Shown here in pieces: positions 26,643 through 34,026 of a DNA stretch of 64,000 nt. Numbering within the stretch: position 1 is the stretch's first letter; each line of letters starts with the position of its first letter. Source of the stretch: Acidobacteriaceae bacterium. GTDB lineage: Bacteria; Acidobacteriota; Terriglobia; Terriglobales; Acidobacteriaceae. A model generated the notes under the pieces. It was given only the letters and a program-made list of their open reading frames with translations, did not search any database and was not told the origin of the DNA. The translations under genes and the position numbers were made by a program. The stretch spans positions 214-64,213 of the forward strand of contig PMHV01000008.1 of the NCBI GenBank assembly GCA_003156805.1, read 5' to 3'.

Positions 26643-27152
26643 CTACCATTCTCCTTTTTTCATGAGCTTGCGAATCTTGCGTTTTATCAGATCGCGTTTC
26701 AGCGCGCTGATGTGGCTGATGTAGAGCTTGCCGTTCAGGTGGTCGGTTTCGTGCTGAAAGGCGCGAGCCAGAATGTCATCGCCGGTTTTCTCGAAAACGT
26801 TTCCGTCCAGATCTTGCGCTCTCACCGTCGCAATCTTGGCGCGGCCGACGTTCTCGCGAAAGTCGGGGATGCTGAGGCAGCCTTCGCTCTGCGTGTGGCG
26901 GCCTTCGGTGTGAATGATTTCCGGATTAATGAGAACGAGCCTGGCGTCAGGGTTTTCCTTGAAGGTGACGTCGACGACGGCGATGCGGCGCGAAATGCCA
27001 ATCTGCGGCGCAGCCAAGCCCACACCCTTAGCGGCATACATCGATTCGAACATATCGTCGATCAGTTTCTTGAGCTCGGCGTCGAACACGGCAACGGTTG
27101 CGGCTCGCTTCTCCAGCACTGGATCGCCAAATTTCACGATGGGATAGATCAT
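26643..27152 (-). CDS. def: Peptide deformylase
   Basis: 169 residues from the ATG at 27152, whose A overlaps the aroC stop (TGATG, one shared base), so translation is coupled. The three deformylase motifs are intact: GVGLAAPQIG, EGCLSIP with the metal-binding Cys, and QHETDHLNG with the two metal His and the catalytic Glu. It removes formyl from the N-terminal methionine of new proteins. The C-terminal tail is basic (LIKRKIRKLMKKGEW). Confidence 0.96.
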   Translation of the reverse strand: MIYPIVKFGDPVLEKRAATVAVFDAELKKLIDDMFESMYAAKGVGLAAPQIGISRRIAVVDVTFKENPDARLVLINPEIIHTEGRHTQSEGCLSIPDFRENVGRAKIATVRAQDLDGNVFEKTGDDILARAFQHETDHLNGKLYISHISALKRDLIKRKIRKLMKKGEW

Positions 27153-28324
27153 CAGTAGTTTCTCAGTTGCTCGCGGTATCCGGCGAAGTTTCGCACCGTC
27201 TCTCCGATGGAATCGCCGCCGAACTTTTCCAGAGCGCAGCGGGCCAAGGTCAGCGCAACCATAGCTTCCCCGGCAACGCCGGCCGCGGGAACCACGCAAA
27301 CGTCGGAACGTTCGTAGGCCGCCTTCACGGGCTCGCGGCTGGCAAAATCGACGGATTGCAGCGGCCGGCGCAAAGTGGAGATCGGCTTCAAATAACCGCG
27401 CACGCGAATTTCTTCTCCGTTGGAAACGCCGCCTTCGATGCCGCCCGCGTTATTGCGAGTGCGTGTGAATGCGGTGAAGCTCGCTGGCTTGCCGTAGCCA
27501 ATTTCATCGTGCACCGCCGAGCCCGGAGACGCAGCGGCAACGACGCCGGCGCCGATTTCGACCGCCTTCACCGCTTGCAGCGACATGACTGCCGCGGCGA
27601 GCAATGCGTCGAGGCGTTCGTCCCATTGCGCGTAAGTGCCAAGGCCGGGCGGAGCGTTGTGGGCGACGACTTCGAAAACTCCGCCCAGCGAATCGCCGGT
27701 CTTGAGAACCTTGTCGACTTCTTGTTTCATGCGCTGCTCGATCTCAGAGTCGGCACAGTTCAGCAGAATTGTTTCCTTCTGATGAAGAGCGCGAATCTGC
27801 TCCCATGGCACTTCACCTGAAACGGCAACATTTCCCACCGCGACCACATGGCTGAGCACTTCGATGCCAAGTTCGCGCAGAAAGAGCTTGGCCACGGCTC
27901 CCACAGCCACGCGTGCCGCCGACTCGCGCGCAGAGGCACGCTCGAGAACATAACGGGCCTCGGGAAAGTTATATTTCAGCGCGCCCGCAAGGTCGGCGTG
28001 TCCGGGACGAGGCGAAGCCACCCGCTTGTGTTTCTCCGGATCACCCTCCCCGACCGGCAAAGACTCCTGCCAGTTTTTCCAGTCTTTGTTTTCAAGCTGG
28101 ATGGAAATCGGTGAACCGATGGTTAAACCTTGGCGCACGCCGGAAAAAACGTGGGCGCTATCGGTTTCAATCTTCATGCGGCCGCCGCGTCCGTAACCCT
28201 GCTGACGGCGCCAGAGCTCGCGATCGACGAAGGCCTGGTCTATTTTCAACCCCGCGGGCACGCCGGAGAGAAAAGCCACGAGGGCTTCGCCGTGAGATTC
28301 TCCGGCGGTGAAATAGCGCAGCAT
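27152..28324 (-). CDS. aroC: Chorismate synthase
   Basis: 390 residues. It converts 5-enolpyruvylshikimate-3-phosphate to chorismate with reduced FMN, the last common step to aromatic amino acids. Family signatures: TAGESHGEALVAFLSGVPAGL at the N-terminus, RRQQGYGRGGRMKIETD, RPGHADLAGALKY and SARESAARVAVGA. The C-terminal part carries GGIEGGVSNGEEI, KPISTLRRPLQSVDF and RSDVCVVPAAGVAGEAMVAL. It appears to be the first gene of a minus-strand run with def, fmt and rsmB. Confidence 0.96.
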   Translation of the reverse strand: MLRYFTAGESHGEALVAFLSGVPAGLKIDQAFVDRELWRRQQGYGRGGRMKIETDSAHVFSGVRQGLTIGSPISIQLENKDWKNWQESLPVGEGDPEKHKRVASPRPGHADLAGALKYNFPEARYVLERASARESAARVAVGAVAKLFLRELGIEVLSHVVAVGNVAVSGEVPWEQIRALHQKETILLNCADSEIEQRMKQEVDKVLKTGDSLGGVFEVVAHNAPPGLGTYAQWDERLDALLAAAVMSLQAVKAVEIGAGVVAAASPGSAVHDEIGYGKPASFTAFTRTRNNAGGIEGGVSNGEEIRVRGYLKPISTLRRPLQSVDFASREPVKAAYERSDVCVVPAAGVAGEAMVALTLARCALEKFGGDSIGETVRNFAGYREQLRNY

Positions 28325-28592
28325 AAGTGCTCGATTTTACCTGATACGCGGGCTGGAACGATCTTCGCCCACGAGACCGGGGAACCGGAAGAGCCAGCAG
28401 GCTCACGAGAACCCTCTGTGGGTGCCAGTTTCCGGCCTGGGTTAATTCTTAACTAACCCGATTTCCACAGGCACAGAATCTCTGCAGACGCTACAATTAG
28501 GGCAGACCATTTCAGCACCAGTCTTGGGTTCTGCTTCAGTCTTTTATTGCCACGTCGCAAAATTCTCTGGCCGCTTATAAAAGGAGGGAACT

Positions 28593-29306
28593 GTGTGCCC
28601 CCCCGCACAGATCCGAGTGGAAAATGTTTTGTCACGCAATAAGATTCGCTGTGTGCTCGTGCACGACCACGTCTTGCTGCGGCAGGGATTGCGGCGTTTG
28701 CTGGAGGACGAACCTGACCTGGAGGTCGTCAGTGAAGCCGGCAACGCTGCCGAGGCAATCAGTAGAGTGTTTGATTGCCGGCCTGACGTTGTCATCGCGG
28801 AAGCCAGCACGCTCGGGTTGCCTGCGCCGGAAGCGGAACGTCTTCTGCAGCGCGAATCTCCGCATACCAAGGTCTTATTTTTGAGCATGCCAGACCAGGA
28901 AACCCTGCCTTTCGGTGAAATTCACGAAGCATCGTGGACCTGCACGGTGCGGCAGACGTCCTCTGACGACCTTGTCAAGATGGTTCGCCGCGCTTGCCAG
29001 AACGACGCGGAGAATTCTCCGAAACCCGTGACAACGAGCGGCGAAGTAACGGGCGGCGAAATCAGGGGTTCGAGCGAAGAGTTGTTCTCCAGAAAACGCC
29101 CGTTGACCGCCCGCGAGCGCGAAGTGCTGAAACTTCTGGCCGAGGGCAGAACAGTGCGCGCAACTGCGATGCTGCTGGGACTTAGCATCAAAACTGTGGA
29201 TGCGCACAAATTCAACCTCATGCGCAAGCTTGGCATCCACAACAAGGCCGAGTTGGTCATGTGGGCAATCCAGAGGAGAGTCGTGAAAGTCCCGGTGAAT
29301 TTCTAG
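28593..29306 (+). CDS. LuxR-type response regulator with a degenerate receiver
   Basis: 237 residues from a GTG at 28593, with AGGAGG at 28582-28587. The C-terminal LuxR/NarL helix-turn-helix is intact (LTAREREVLKLLAEGRTVRAT, LGLSIKTVDAHKFNLMRKL). The N-terminal receiver (about 18-130) is altered. The phospho-acceptor Asp position holds Glu (PDVVIAE, Glu70), the acidic pair is His-Asp (VLVHDH), and the conserved Lys region reads TVRQTSS. It is therefore unlikely to be controlled by ordinary Asp phosphorylation and may be constitutively active or respond to something else. No histidine kinase gene is adjacent. A TACAAT hexamer at 28492-28497 may be the -10 box. Confidence 0.88.
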   Translation: MCPPAQIRVENVLSRNKIRCVLVHDHVLLRQGLRRLLEDEPDLEVVSEAGNAAEAISRVFDCRPDVVIAEASTLGLPAPEAERLLQRESPHTKVLFLSMPDQETLPFGEIHEASWTCTVRQTSSDDLVKMVRRACQNDAENSPKPVTTSGEVTGGEIRGSSEELFSRKRPLTAREREVLKLLAEGRTVRATAMLLGLSIKTVDAHKFNLMRKLGIHNKAELVMWAIQRRVVKVPVNF

Positions 29307-30034
29307 CCCGAGCCGGACGGTCTCACAAGCCGGCTCTGCCCAGACACAGCCGCCTCAGCAAGTTCCGCCAAACTGGCCACTTCCATATCTGGCCGGCCCT
29401 CGGCTAATTTGACGGCGCCCACTCCTTTTCGCGGCGATGGACGGTTTACCCACACTGTTGCCAAGCCCAGCGACCGCGCCGGAATAACATCGTGATAAAT
29501 GCTCTGGCCAACATGCAAGACACAGTGGGCAGGCACGCCGATGCGGCTTAATGCCAAGTCGAAGATCTTCAAAGATGGTTTATAGGCCTGCGCTTGTTGC
29601 GCCGTGATGATGCAGTCAAATTTCACTTCGAGCAGCGGCCGGGTGCGGGCGAAAAGATCGTCATCGACGTTGGAAATAATCGCAAGCCGGAAGCGGTTCT
29701 TGAGTTCGCGGAGCGCCGCCACGGTGTCGGGCCACGGCTTCCATGTGGCGAGTGAATCGGGCAGCGCGTGTATCTGTTCCTCAGTCGGCGTGAAACTGAA
29801 TTGTTTTCCGAACTGAATTACCACAGACTGAAGCACCTCGCGGTAGCGGCGATATGGTCCCTGCTCGGCCGCGGCCTCGAAGTCCCCATAAAGTTTCAAG
29901 ATCGTGGCGTCGTCGGCCTCTTTGCCGTGAGCGGCGAGGATCGGCCGCAGGCAGGAAAGAATTCCATCTTCCCAGGCAATCAGAGTCCCATAACAATCGA
30001 AAGTCAGAATTTCGAAGCGGCCGAAATCGAGCAT
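29303..30034 (-). CDS. HAD superfamily hydrolase (haloacid dehalogenase type II-like)
   Basis: 243 residues. Motif I is LTFDCYGTLIAWEDG, the FDCYGTL form typical of haloacid dehalogenase-like (subfamily IA/II) enzymes. Motif II is in LAIISNVDDDLF and motif III/IV in KPSLKIFDLAL and VLHVGQSIYHDVIPARSLG. The nucleophile is the first Asp of motif I. The stop overlaps the LuxR-type gene end by 4 bases on opposite strands. Substrate could be a phosphorylated metabolite or a haloacid; not decidable here. Confidence 0.88.
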   Translation of the reverse strand: MLDFGRFEILTFDCYGTLIAWEDGILSCLRPILAAHGKEADDATILKLYGDFEAAAEQGPYRRYREVLQSVVIQFGKQFSFTPTEEQIHALPDSLATWKPWPDTVAALRELKNRFRLAIISNVDDDLFARTRPLLEVKFDCIITAQQAQAYKPSLKIFDLALSRIGVPAHCVLHVGQSIYHDVIPARSLGLATVWVNRPSPRKGVGAVKLAEGRPDMEVASLAELAEAAVSGQSRLVRPSGSG

Positions 30035-30059
30035 AAGAAATCGAGCATAGGCGGCGGCC

Positions 30060-31142
30060 TTACGAATCCAGACCGGGCAGCGTCGGTGTTTCTTCGTGTG
30101 AGGCAGCGGAGCGCTCCGCTTCAGCCTCCTGCTCGAACGCGATGGACGAAGAGTCCACGCTGGGCGGTGCTGGTTTCGGCGCCAGAAATTTTTCCGTATT
30201 CAGTAGAGGACGTCCCAGTGAGGCGTTATAACTGGTCCAGGGGCTCTCCAGGTCGGCCTCGCGCTCGAAATGGGCGCGCATAGCCTCCATCTTTGAGTCC
30301 AGATCGTCCATGTAGTGCAGCACCAGCGCCTCCGGGAACATAGGCAGCTTGGGTGAGCCGAATTCGTACTCCCCGTGGTGGCTGATGATCAGATGCTCCA
30401 GCATTGTCTTCAGCTCCTCGGGAAAGCCCGGCACCAGCGCGATTTTAGCCTGCAACATTTCCAGCTCGATCACCATATGGCCCAGCAACTGGCCGCGCGT
30501 GGTGTAGGAGAACGACCGTCTGTAGGTGAGTTCGTGAATCTTGCCGATGTCGTGCAGAAAAGCGCCGGAGAGCAGCAGGTCGCGGTTTAGGTGAGAATAG
30601 TTTTTGCAGATCAGATCGCAAGAGCGAAACAGCGAGACCACATGGTCCAGCAGGCCGCCGATGCAGGCGTGGTGCAAAGTCTTGGCCGCCGGTGCATCGC
30701 GATAAGCCGCCGCGACATCGGCATCGGCCATGAATGCCTGCAATAACGCCCGCAGCTGCGGATTCTGAATGGAGACGACGAAAGCTGCCAGCGTCTGCCA
30801 GAGTTCGTCGACGTTCTTGCTGGTCTTGGGCAGGTAATCCGCGAATTCGATCTCCGCTTCGCCCAGCTTGCGAAGCTTGTGAACGGTCAACTGGAAGCGG
30901 TTCTTATACTTGTTGATAAGGCCTTTGACCTTGAGAAAATCGTCCTGCTCGAAAGCGTTGAGCACTTCCTCAACGTTATCCCACATCTTGGCTTCAAGCT
31001 GGCCGCTGCGATCGCCGAGGGTAAGCGCAAGGTAAGGCTCGCCGGTTTTCTTGGGCTTGATCTGCTTGCTGACCACCACGAAGTTTGCGGTAATAATCTT
31101 GTTTTCGTGGCGGACGCAGTCGCAGATGTAAAAGTCCTTCAT
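30060..31142 (-). CDS. OB-fold and HD-domain 3'-5' exoribonuclease, YhaM-like
   Basis: 360 residues from the Met of KDFYICDC; an in-frame ATG ten codons upstream (31172) is possible. An N-terminal OB-fold nucleic-acid-binding domain (about 10-90: ITANFVVVSKQIKPKKTGEPYLALTLGDRSG, split in two strands) is followed by an HD phosphohydrolase domain. That shows LHHACIGGLLDHVVSLF, FLHDIGKIHEL and HLIISHHGEYEFG, with His and Asp metal ligands. This is the architecture of Bacillus YhaM, an RNA exonuclease. The C-terminal 50 residues are Pro/Glu/Ser-rich and probably disordered. Confidence 0.88.
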   Translation of the reverse strand: MKDFYICDCVRHENKIITANFVVVSKQIKPKKTGEPYLALTLGDRSGQLEAKMWDNVEEVLNAFEQDDFLKVKGLINKYKNRFQLTVHKLRKLGEAEIEFADYLPKTSKNVDELWQTLAAFVVSIQNPQLRALLQAFMADADVAAAYRDAPAAKTLHHACIGGLLDHVVSLFRSCDLICKNYSHLNRDLLLSGAFLHDIGKIHELTYRRSFSYTTRGQLLGHMVIELEMLQAKIALVPGFPEELKTMLEHLIISHHGEYEFGSPKLPMFPEALVLHYMDDLDSKMEAMRAHFEREADLESPWTSYNASLGRPLLNTEKFLAPKPAPPSVDSSSIAFEQEAEAERSAASHEETPTLPGLDS

Positions 31143-31281
31143 GTAGAAATGCAAACCGCAGGGACACCGCATCCCGCGGAAGGCGTATTCAGATTAAACC
31201 TTTTCGCAGGAACTTGTCCCACTGCCAGACTTTCGGAAGCCGTGCAGCCTGGGCATCTGGATCTCGCGCGGAGCCGCTCTC

Positions 31282-32424
31282 TCAGAGCACCCACAGGAAT
31301 TTCTTTTTCTTCTTTTTCAGATTCTTGTCGGCTTCTTTGGCGGCTGCGGTCTCAATGGGTTTGGTTTCGTTAGGGCTGGCGCCGGTATCCACGTAGCCCG
31401 TCTTCACGTCGATGTACGCCTCTTCGCGCAGTTTGGTCAGGTAGGCGCGGAGAGCCGGTTGCAGCTTCTGGTAATAAAGCGCGTCCTGAATCCGCGGCTC
31501 CACGTCCTTCATGGCCGGGATACCGGCCCTCTGGTGTTCCGTTACTTTCAAAATCACATAGCCCTGTTTGGTGCGGATCGCGTCGCTGACCTCGCCCGCT
31601 TTCATGGCGAAAGTTACGTCTTCCAGTTCCTTCGCCAGTGTGCCTCGTTTGAAGCTGCCCAGGTCTCCGCCTTGCGCCGCCGAAGGTCCGTCGGAGTTTT
31701 TCTTGGCGATGTCTTCGAAGCTGGCGCCGCCGCGAATCTGTTTCAGCAGATCGTTAGTCTTGGCTTCCGCCGCGGCCAGAGCCACCGCGTCCGCAGCTTG
31801 CTTGGCGTCGGCGTCCGGTTTCGGGGCCCCGGCGTCCGGCGCTGCGGGCTTGGCCGGAGTCACCAGGATCTCGCTGAGCTTGATGGCTTCCGGCTGCTCC
31901 ATCTCGCTCTTGTGCTCGTCGTAGAACTTCTGCTCGTCGTCCTTGGTGATGGTGCCGTAGAGGCGCTGGCCCACTTCATCCCCAATTACCTTCTGCGTGA
32001 TGATGCGGTTGCGGATGTTCTGCTTGAAATCCTCGTACGAAATTCCCTGGGAACTGGCCGCCTTCTCCAAATCCTCCATGGTGTCGAGCTTCATATCCTT
32101 GCGCATCTGGTCGAGTTGCTTGATAAGCTCCGTGTCGCCGGAAATGCCCAGATCCTTGCCCTTTTCCAGCAGCAATTGCTGATCGATCAGATCGCGCAGA
32201 ATGTCGCCCTCGCGCTCGGCATACAGCTTATCGGCATTGGCCGCATCCTGTTTCTTCACGTCGTCCCGGAGTTCGTCTTTGTTGCGGCTGAACTCGGAGC
32301 TCGTAATGATCTGGTTATTGACGCGGGCGATAATCTCTTCCACCACCTGGGCCGAGGCCAGCGTGGAAAAACAGGTCACAGCGATGAGCAAACCGTACAA
32401 ATTTTTCATAGAGGCTGTTTTCAT
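31282..32424 (-). CDS. Periplasmic SurA/PrsA-like peptidyl-prolyl isomerase
   Basis: 380 residues from the Met at 32424; the Met at 32409 is equally possible. A signal peptide (LYGLLIAVTCFSTLASAQ) leads into a SurA N-terminal domain (VEEIIARVNNQIITSSEF, then LIDQQLLLEKGKDLGIS). A parvulin domain follows (about 185-310), with KLSEILV and, after an Ala/Asp-rich insert of about 40 residues, GGASFEDIAKKNSDGPSAAQGGDLGSF and GYVILKVTEHQ. These proteins help fold outer-membrane barrels in the periplasm. The insert inside the parvulin domain and the Lys-rich C-terminus (KNLKKKKKKFLWVL) are unusual. Confidence 0.9.
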   Translation of the reverse strand: MKTASMKNLYGLLIAVTCFSTLASAQVVEEIIARVNNQIITSSEFSRNKDELRDDVKKQDAANADKLYAEREGDILRDLIDQQLLLEKGKDLGISGDTELIKQLDQMRKDMKLDTMEDLEKAASSQGISYEDFKQNIRNRIITQKVIGDEVGQRLYGTITKDDEQKFYDEHKSEMEQPEAIKLSEILVTPAKPAAPDAGAPKPDADAKQAADAVALAAAEAKTNDLLKQIRGGASFEDIAKKNSDGPSAAQGGDLGSFKRGTLAKELEDVTFAMKAGEVSDAIRTKQGYVILKVTEHQRAGIPAMKDVEPRIQDALYYQKLQPALRAYLTKLREEAYIDVKTGYVDTGASPNETKPIETAAAKEADKNLKKKKKKFLWVL

Positions 32425-32977
32425 AGAAGCCGGGAGCACACTGCCTGGTTTCCGGAAGTTAGTTTTGCAAGCTGAAGTTACGCTGGCCGGATCGACTGGC
32501 CACGCGCGCTTGAACGCATATTATTCTACTACTTGCGGCGGCTCTGTGGGCCGCCTTCCGCAGGTAAGTCGCCGCCCCTAAATGAGGATCTGGACGGCTC
32601 GGAAATCCTTAGTTCTGTCATCCTTCTATGAAAGAAGGGCTGGCTGGTCCACTTGTTTTTTTGTTGGCGAGCATAAATAAGAGCGGCTGCCCCACTCGTC
32701 GCGCCCGTAGGCCCTAGGCCGACTGGCCCAATCTACTCTGAGGCAAATGACTCGGCGCCCAGCCTTAAGCGTCCCGCACTCAAGGTTGGGCAAACCTGCC
32801 GTAACTCCCGCCGCTACTTCCACCTACGGCGATTTCCACAGGCCATTGTACGTACACCGCGCCTATACAAAATGTTCCCATGGGAACACTCGCCACACTT
32901 GCTCCCAATGTTCCCACGGGAACATTGGGCAGGCAAGCCCGGTCACTTCCTGGTTGAGGATGAGTTGAGGGAGAGTG
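32425..32977. other. Intergenic region with palindromic repeats, 553 bases
   Basis: No gene seen. The region lies between the starts/ends of two minus-strand genes. It contains two related palindromes at 32873-32888 and 32904-32929. Open frames crossing them (MFPWEH-type peptides) arise from the repeat itself and are not genes. Confidence 0.5.
32873..32929. repeat. Pair of palindromic repeats built on GTTCCC-N2-GGGAAC
   Basis: TGTTCCCATGGGAACA at 32873-32888 is a perfect 16-base palindrome. At 32904-32929, CCCAATGTTCCC and GGGAACATTGGG form perfect 12-base arms around AC. The copies are 15 bases apart. They could be binding sites for a dimeric regulator or members of a dispersed palindromic (REP/MITE-like) family; I recall peptides such as MFPREH from frames across this kind of repeat in soil bacteria. 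Confidence 0.75.
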
Positions 32978-33817
32978 CTAGGGTGTACGCAGCAGGGCGA
33001 GGGCGGTGTAGTCTTTGTGGTCGGCGCGTTCGGAGGCGAACTCGCCCACCTCATTCAAAATCGAAACACAGAAGGCCTGCGCCGCGCGCGAACGATCAGC
33101 TTGCAGGTGTAACTTTACGCGCGACAGGCCAAAATCCGGGTCGGGATTCTTATCGTCTTTGCTTTCGCCTTCGACGACTCCCCGCGAGACCAGCAGAACC
33201 ACCGCGCCTTTCTCCAGAGCGACGGTGGGAGCCTCCCACGTGGCGTGAGAAAACAAGCCGAGCGGCAGGCCAGTGGAAGCGAGCTCGACGACGTCGGTGC
33301 CGTCGCGCAAAAGTCCCGGAGTGTGTCCGGCGTTGGTATAGCAGAGGGTGCCGAAGTTTTCGTGGTAGCAGCCGACGAACGCGGGGCAGGAGCGCACGCC
33401 GCCGGCGGCCTCCATGATGCCGAGATTGAGCTTGATGCAAAGTTCGGTCATGGCTTCGGCTTCGTTCATGTCGGCGCGGGAAAAGAGTTCGGTGCCAACG
33501 GTACGAAAGATATTCTGAGCGGCGTCGAGGATCTGCTGATTGTCGGCGCGGCGCCCCGCGATGTCGATCGAACCGAACAGGACGCGTTCGGGGCCGACGC
33601 GCAGAGAGTCGTAATGATCACCCGAGAAGTGGCCGCCCTGAGTGGAGGCTGCGATCTCAGCGCCGTCGATCGCAGAAAACTGGCTGGGGACGGGGCTTGG
33701 CGCCGCAGCAAAATTCCCGGCACGAGGCTGGAACAGGGCACACATGGAGAGCAATACCAAAATCGAAACTAGCACAACGGCTGGCAGTGAGCAACCATGC
33801 TGCGCTGAGTTCGACAT
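32978..33817 (-). CDS. Membrane-anchored SpoIIE/PP2C-like phosphatase, degenerate
   Basis: 279 residues. One N-terminal anchor (AVVLVSILVLLSMCALF) precedes a SpoIIE-type phosphatase fold: GGHFSGDHYDSLRVGPERVLFGS (split over two strands), IDIAGRRADNQQILDAAQ, and TLCYTNAGHTPGLLRDG, followed by TGLPLGLF and VLLVSRGVVEG. The NAGHTP and GLPLG motifs are typical. The usual GDVxGKG metal-binding motif reads SIDIAGRR, so metal binding and activity may be reduced. The topology would put the domain outside the cytoplasm if the anchor is an uncleaved signal; this needs care. Confidence 0.75.
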   Translation of the reverse strand: MSNSAQHGCSLPAVVLVSILVLLSMCALFQPRAGNFAAAPSPVPSQFSAIDGAEIAASTQGGHFSGDHYDSLRVGPERVLFGSIDIAGRRADNQQILDAAQNIFRTVGTELFSRADMNEAEAMTELCIKLNLGIMEAAGGVRSCPAFVGCYHENFGTLCYTNAGHTPGLLRDGTDVVELASTGLPLGLFSHATWEAPTVALEKGAVVLLVSRGVVEGESKDDKNPDPDFGLSRVKLHLQADRSRAAQAFCVSILNEVGEFASERADHKDYTALALLRTP

Positions 33818-34026
33818 TAACGGTAAATAATGAATTATGATTAACGTAGGTTAATATACAAAAAGTTGCCTTCGGGCGGCTGCTCCAACGTACCCGTCGA
33901 AGACCGCGACAGGTGGGGCACGCCTCGGTGGGTTTCGGAGCAATCCCGCGATTTGATGTCGGCAAATCGGGAACTTGAGGCATTCTCCTACCCGGTATCC
34001 ATGACTTGCGCGGCCCGCTGGACGCT

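Noticed and set aside
32872-33417. 181-codon plus-strand frame starting at the palindromes (MFPWEH...)
   Set aside because: Produced by the repeat and by antisense of the SpoIIE-like gene; no motif.
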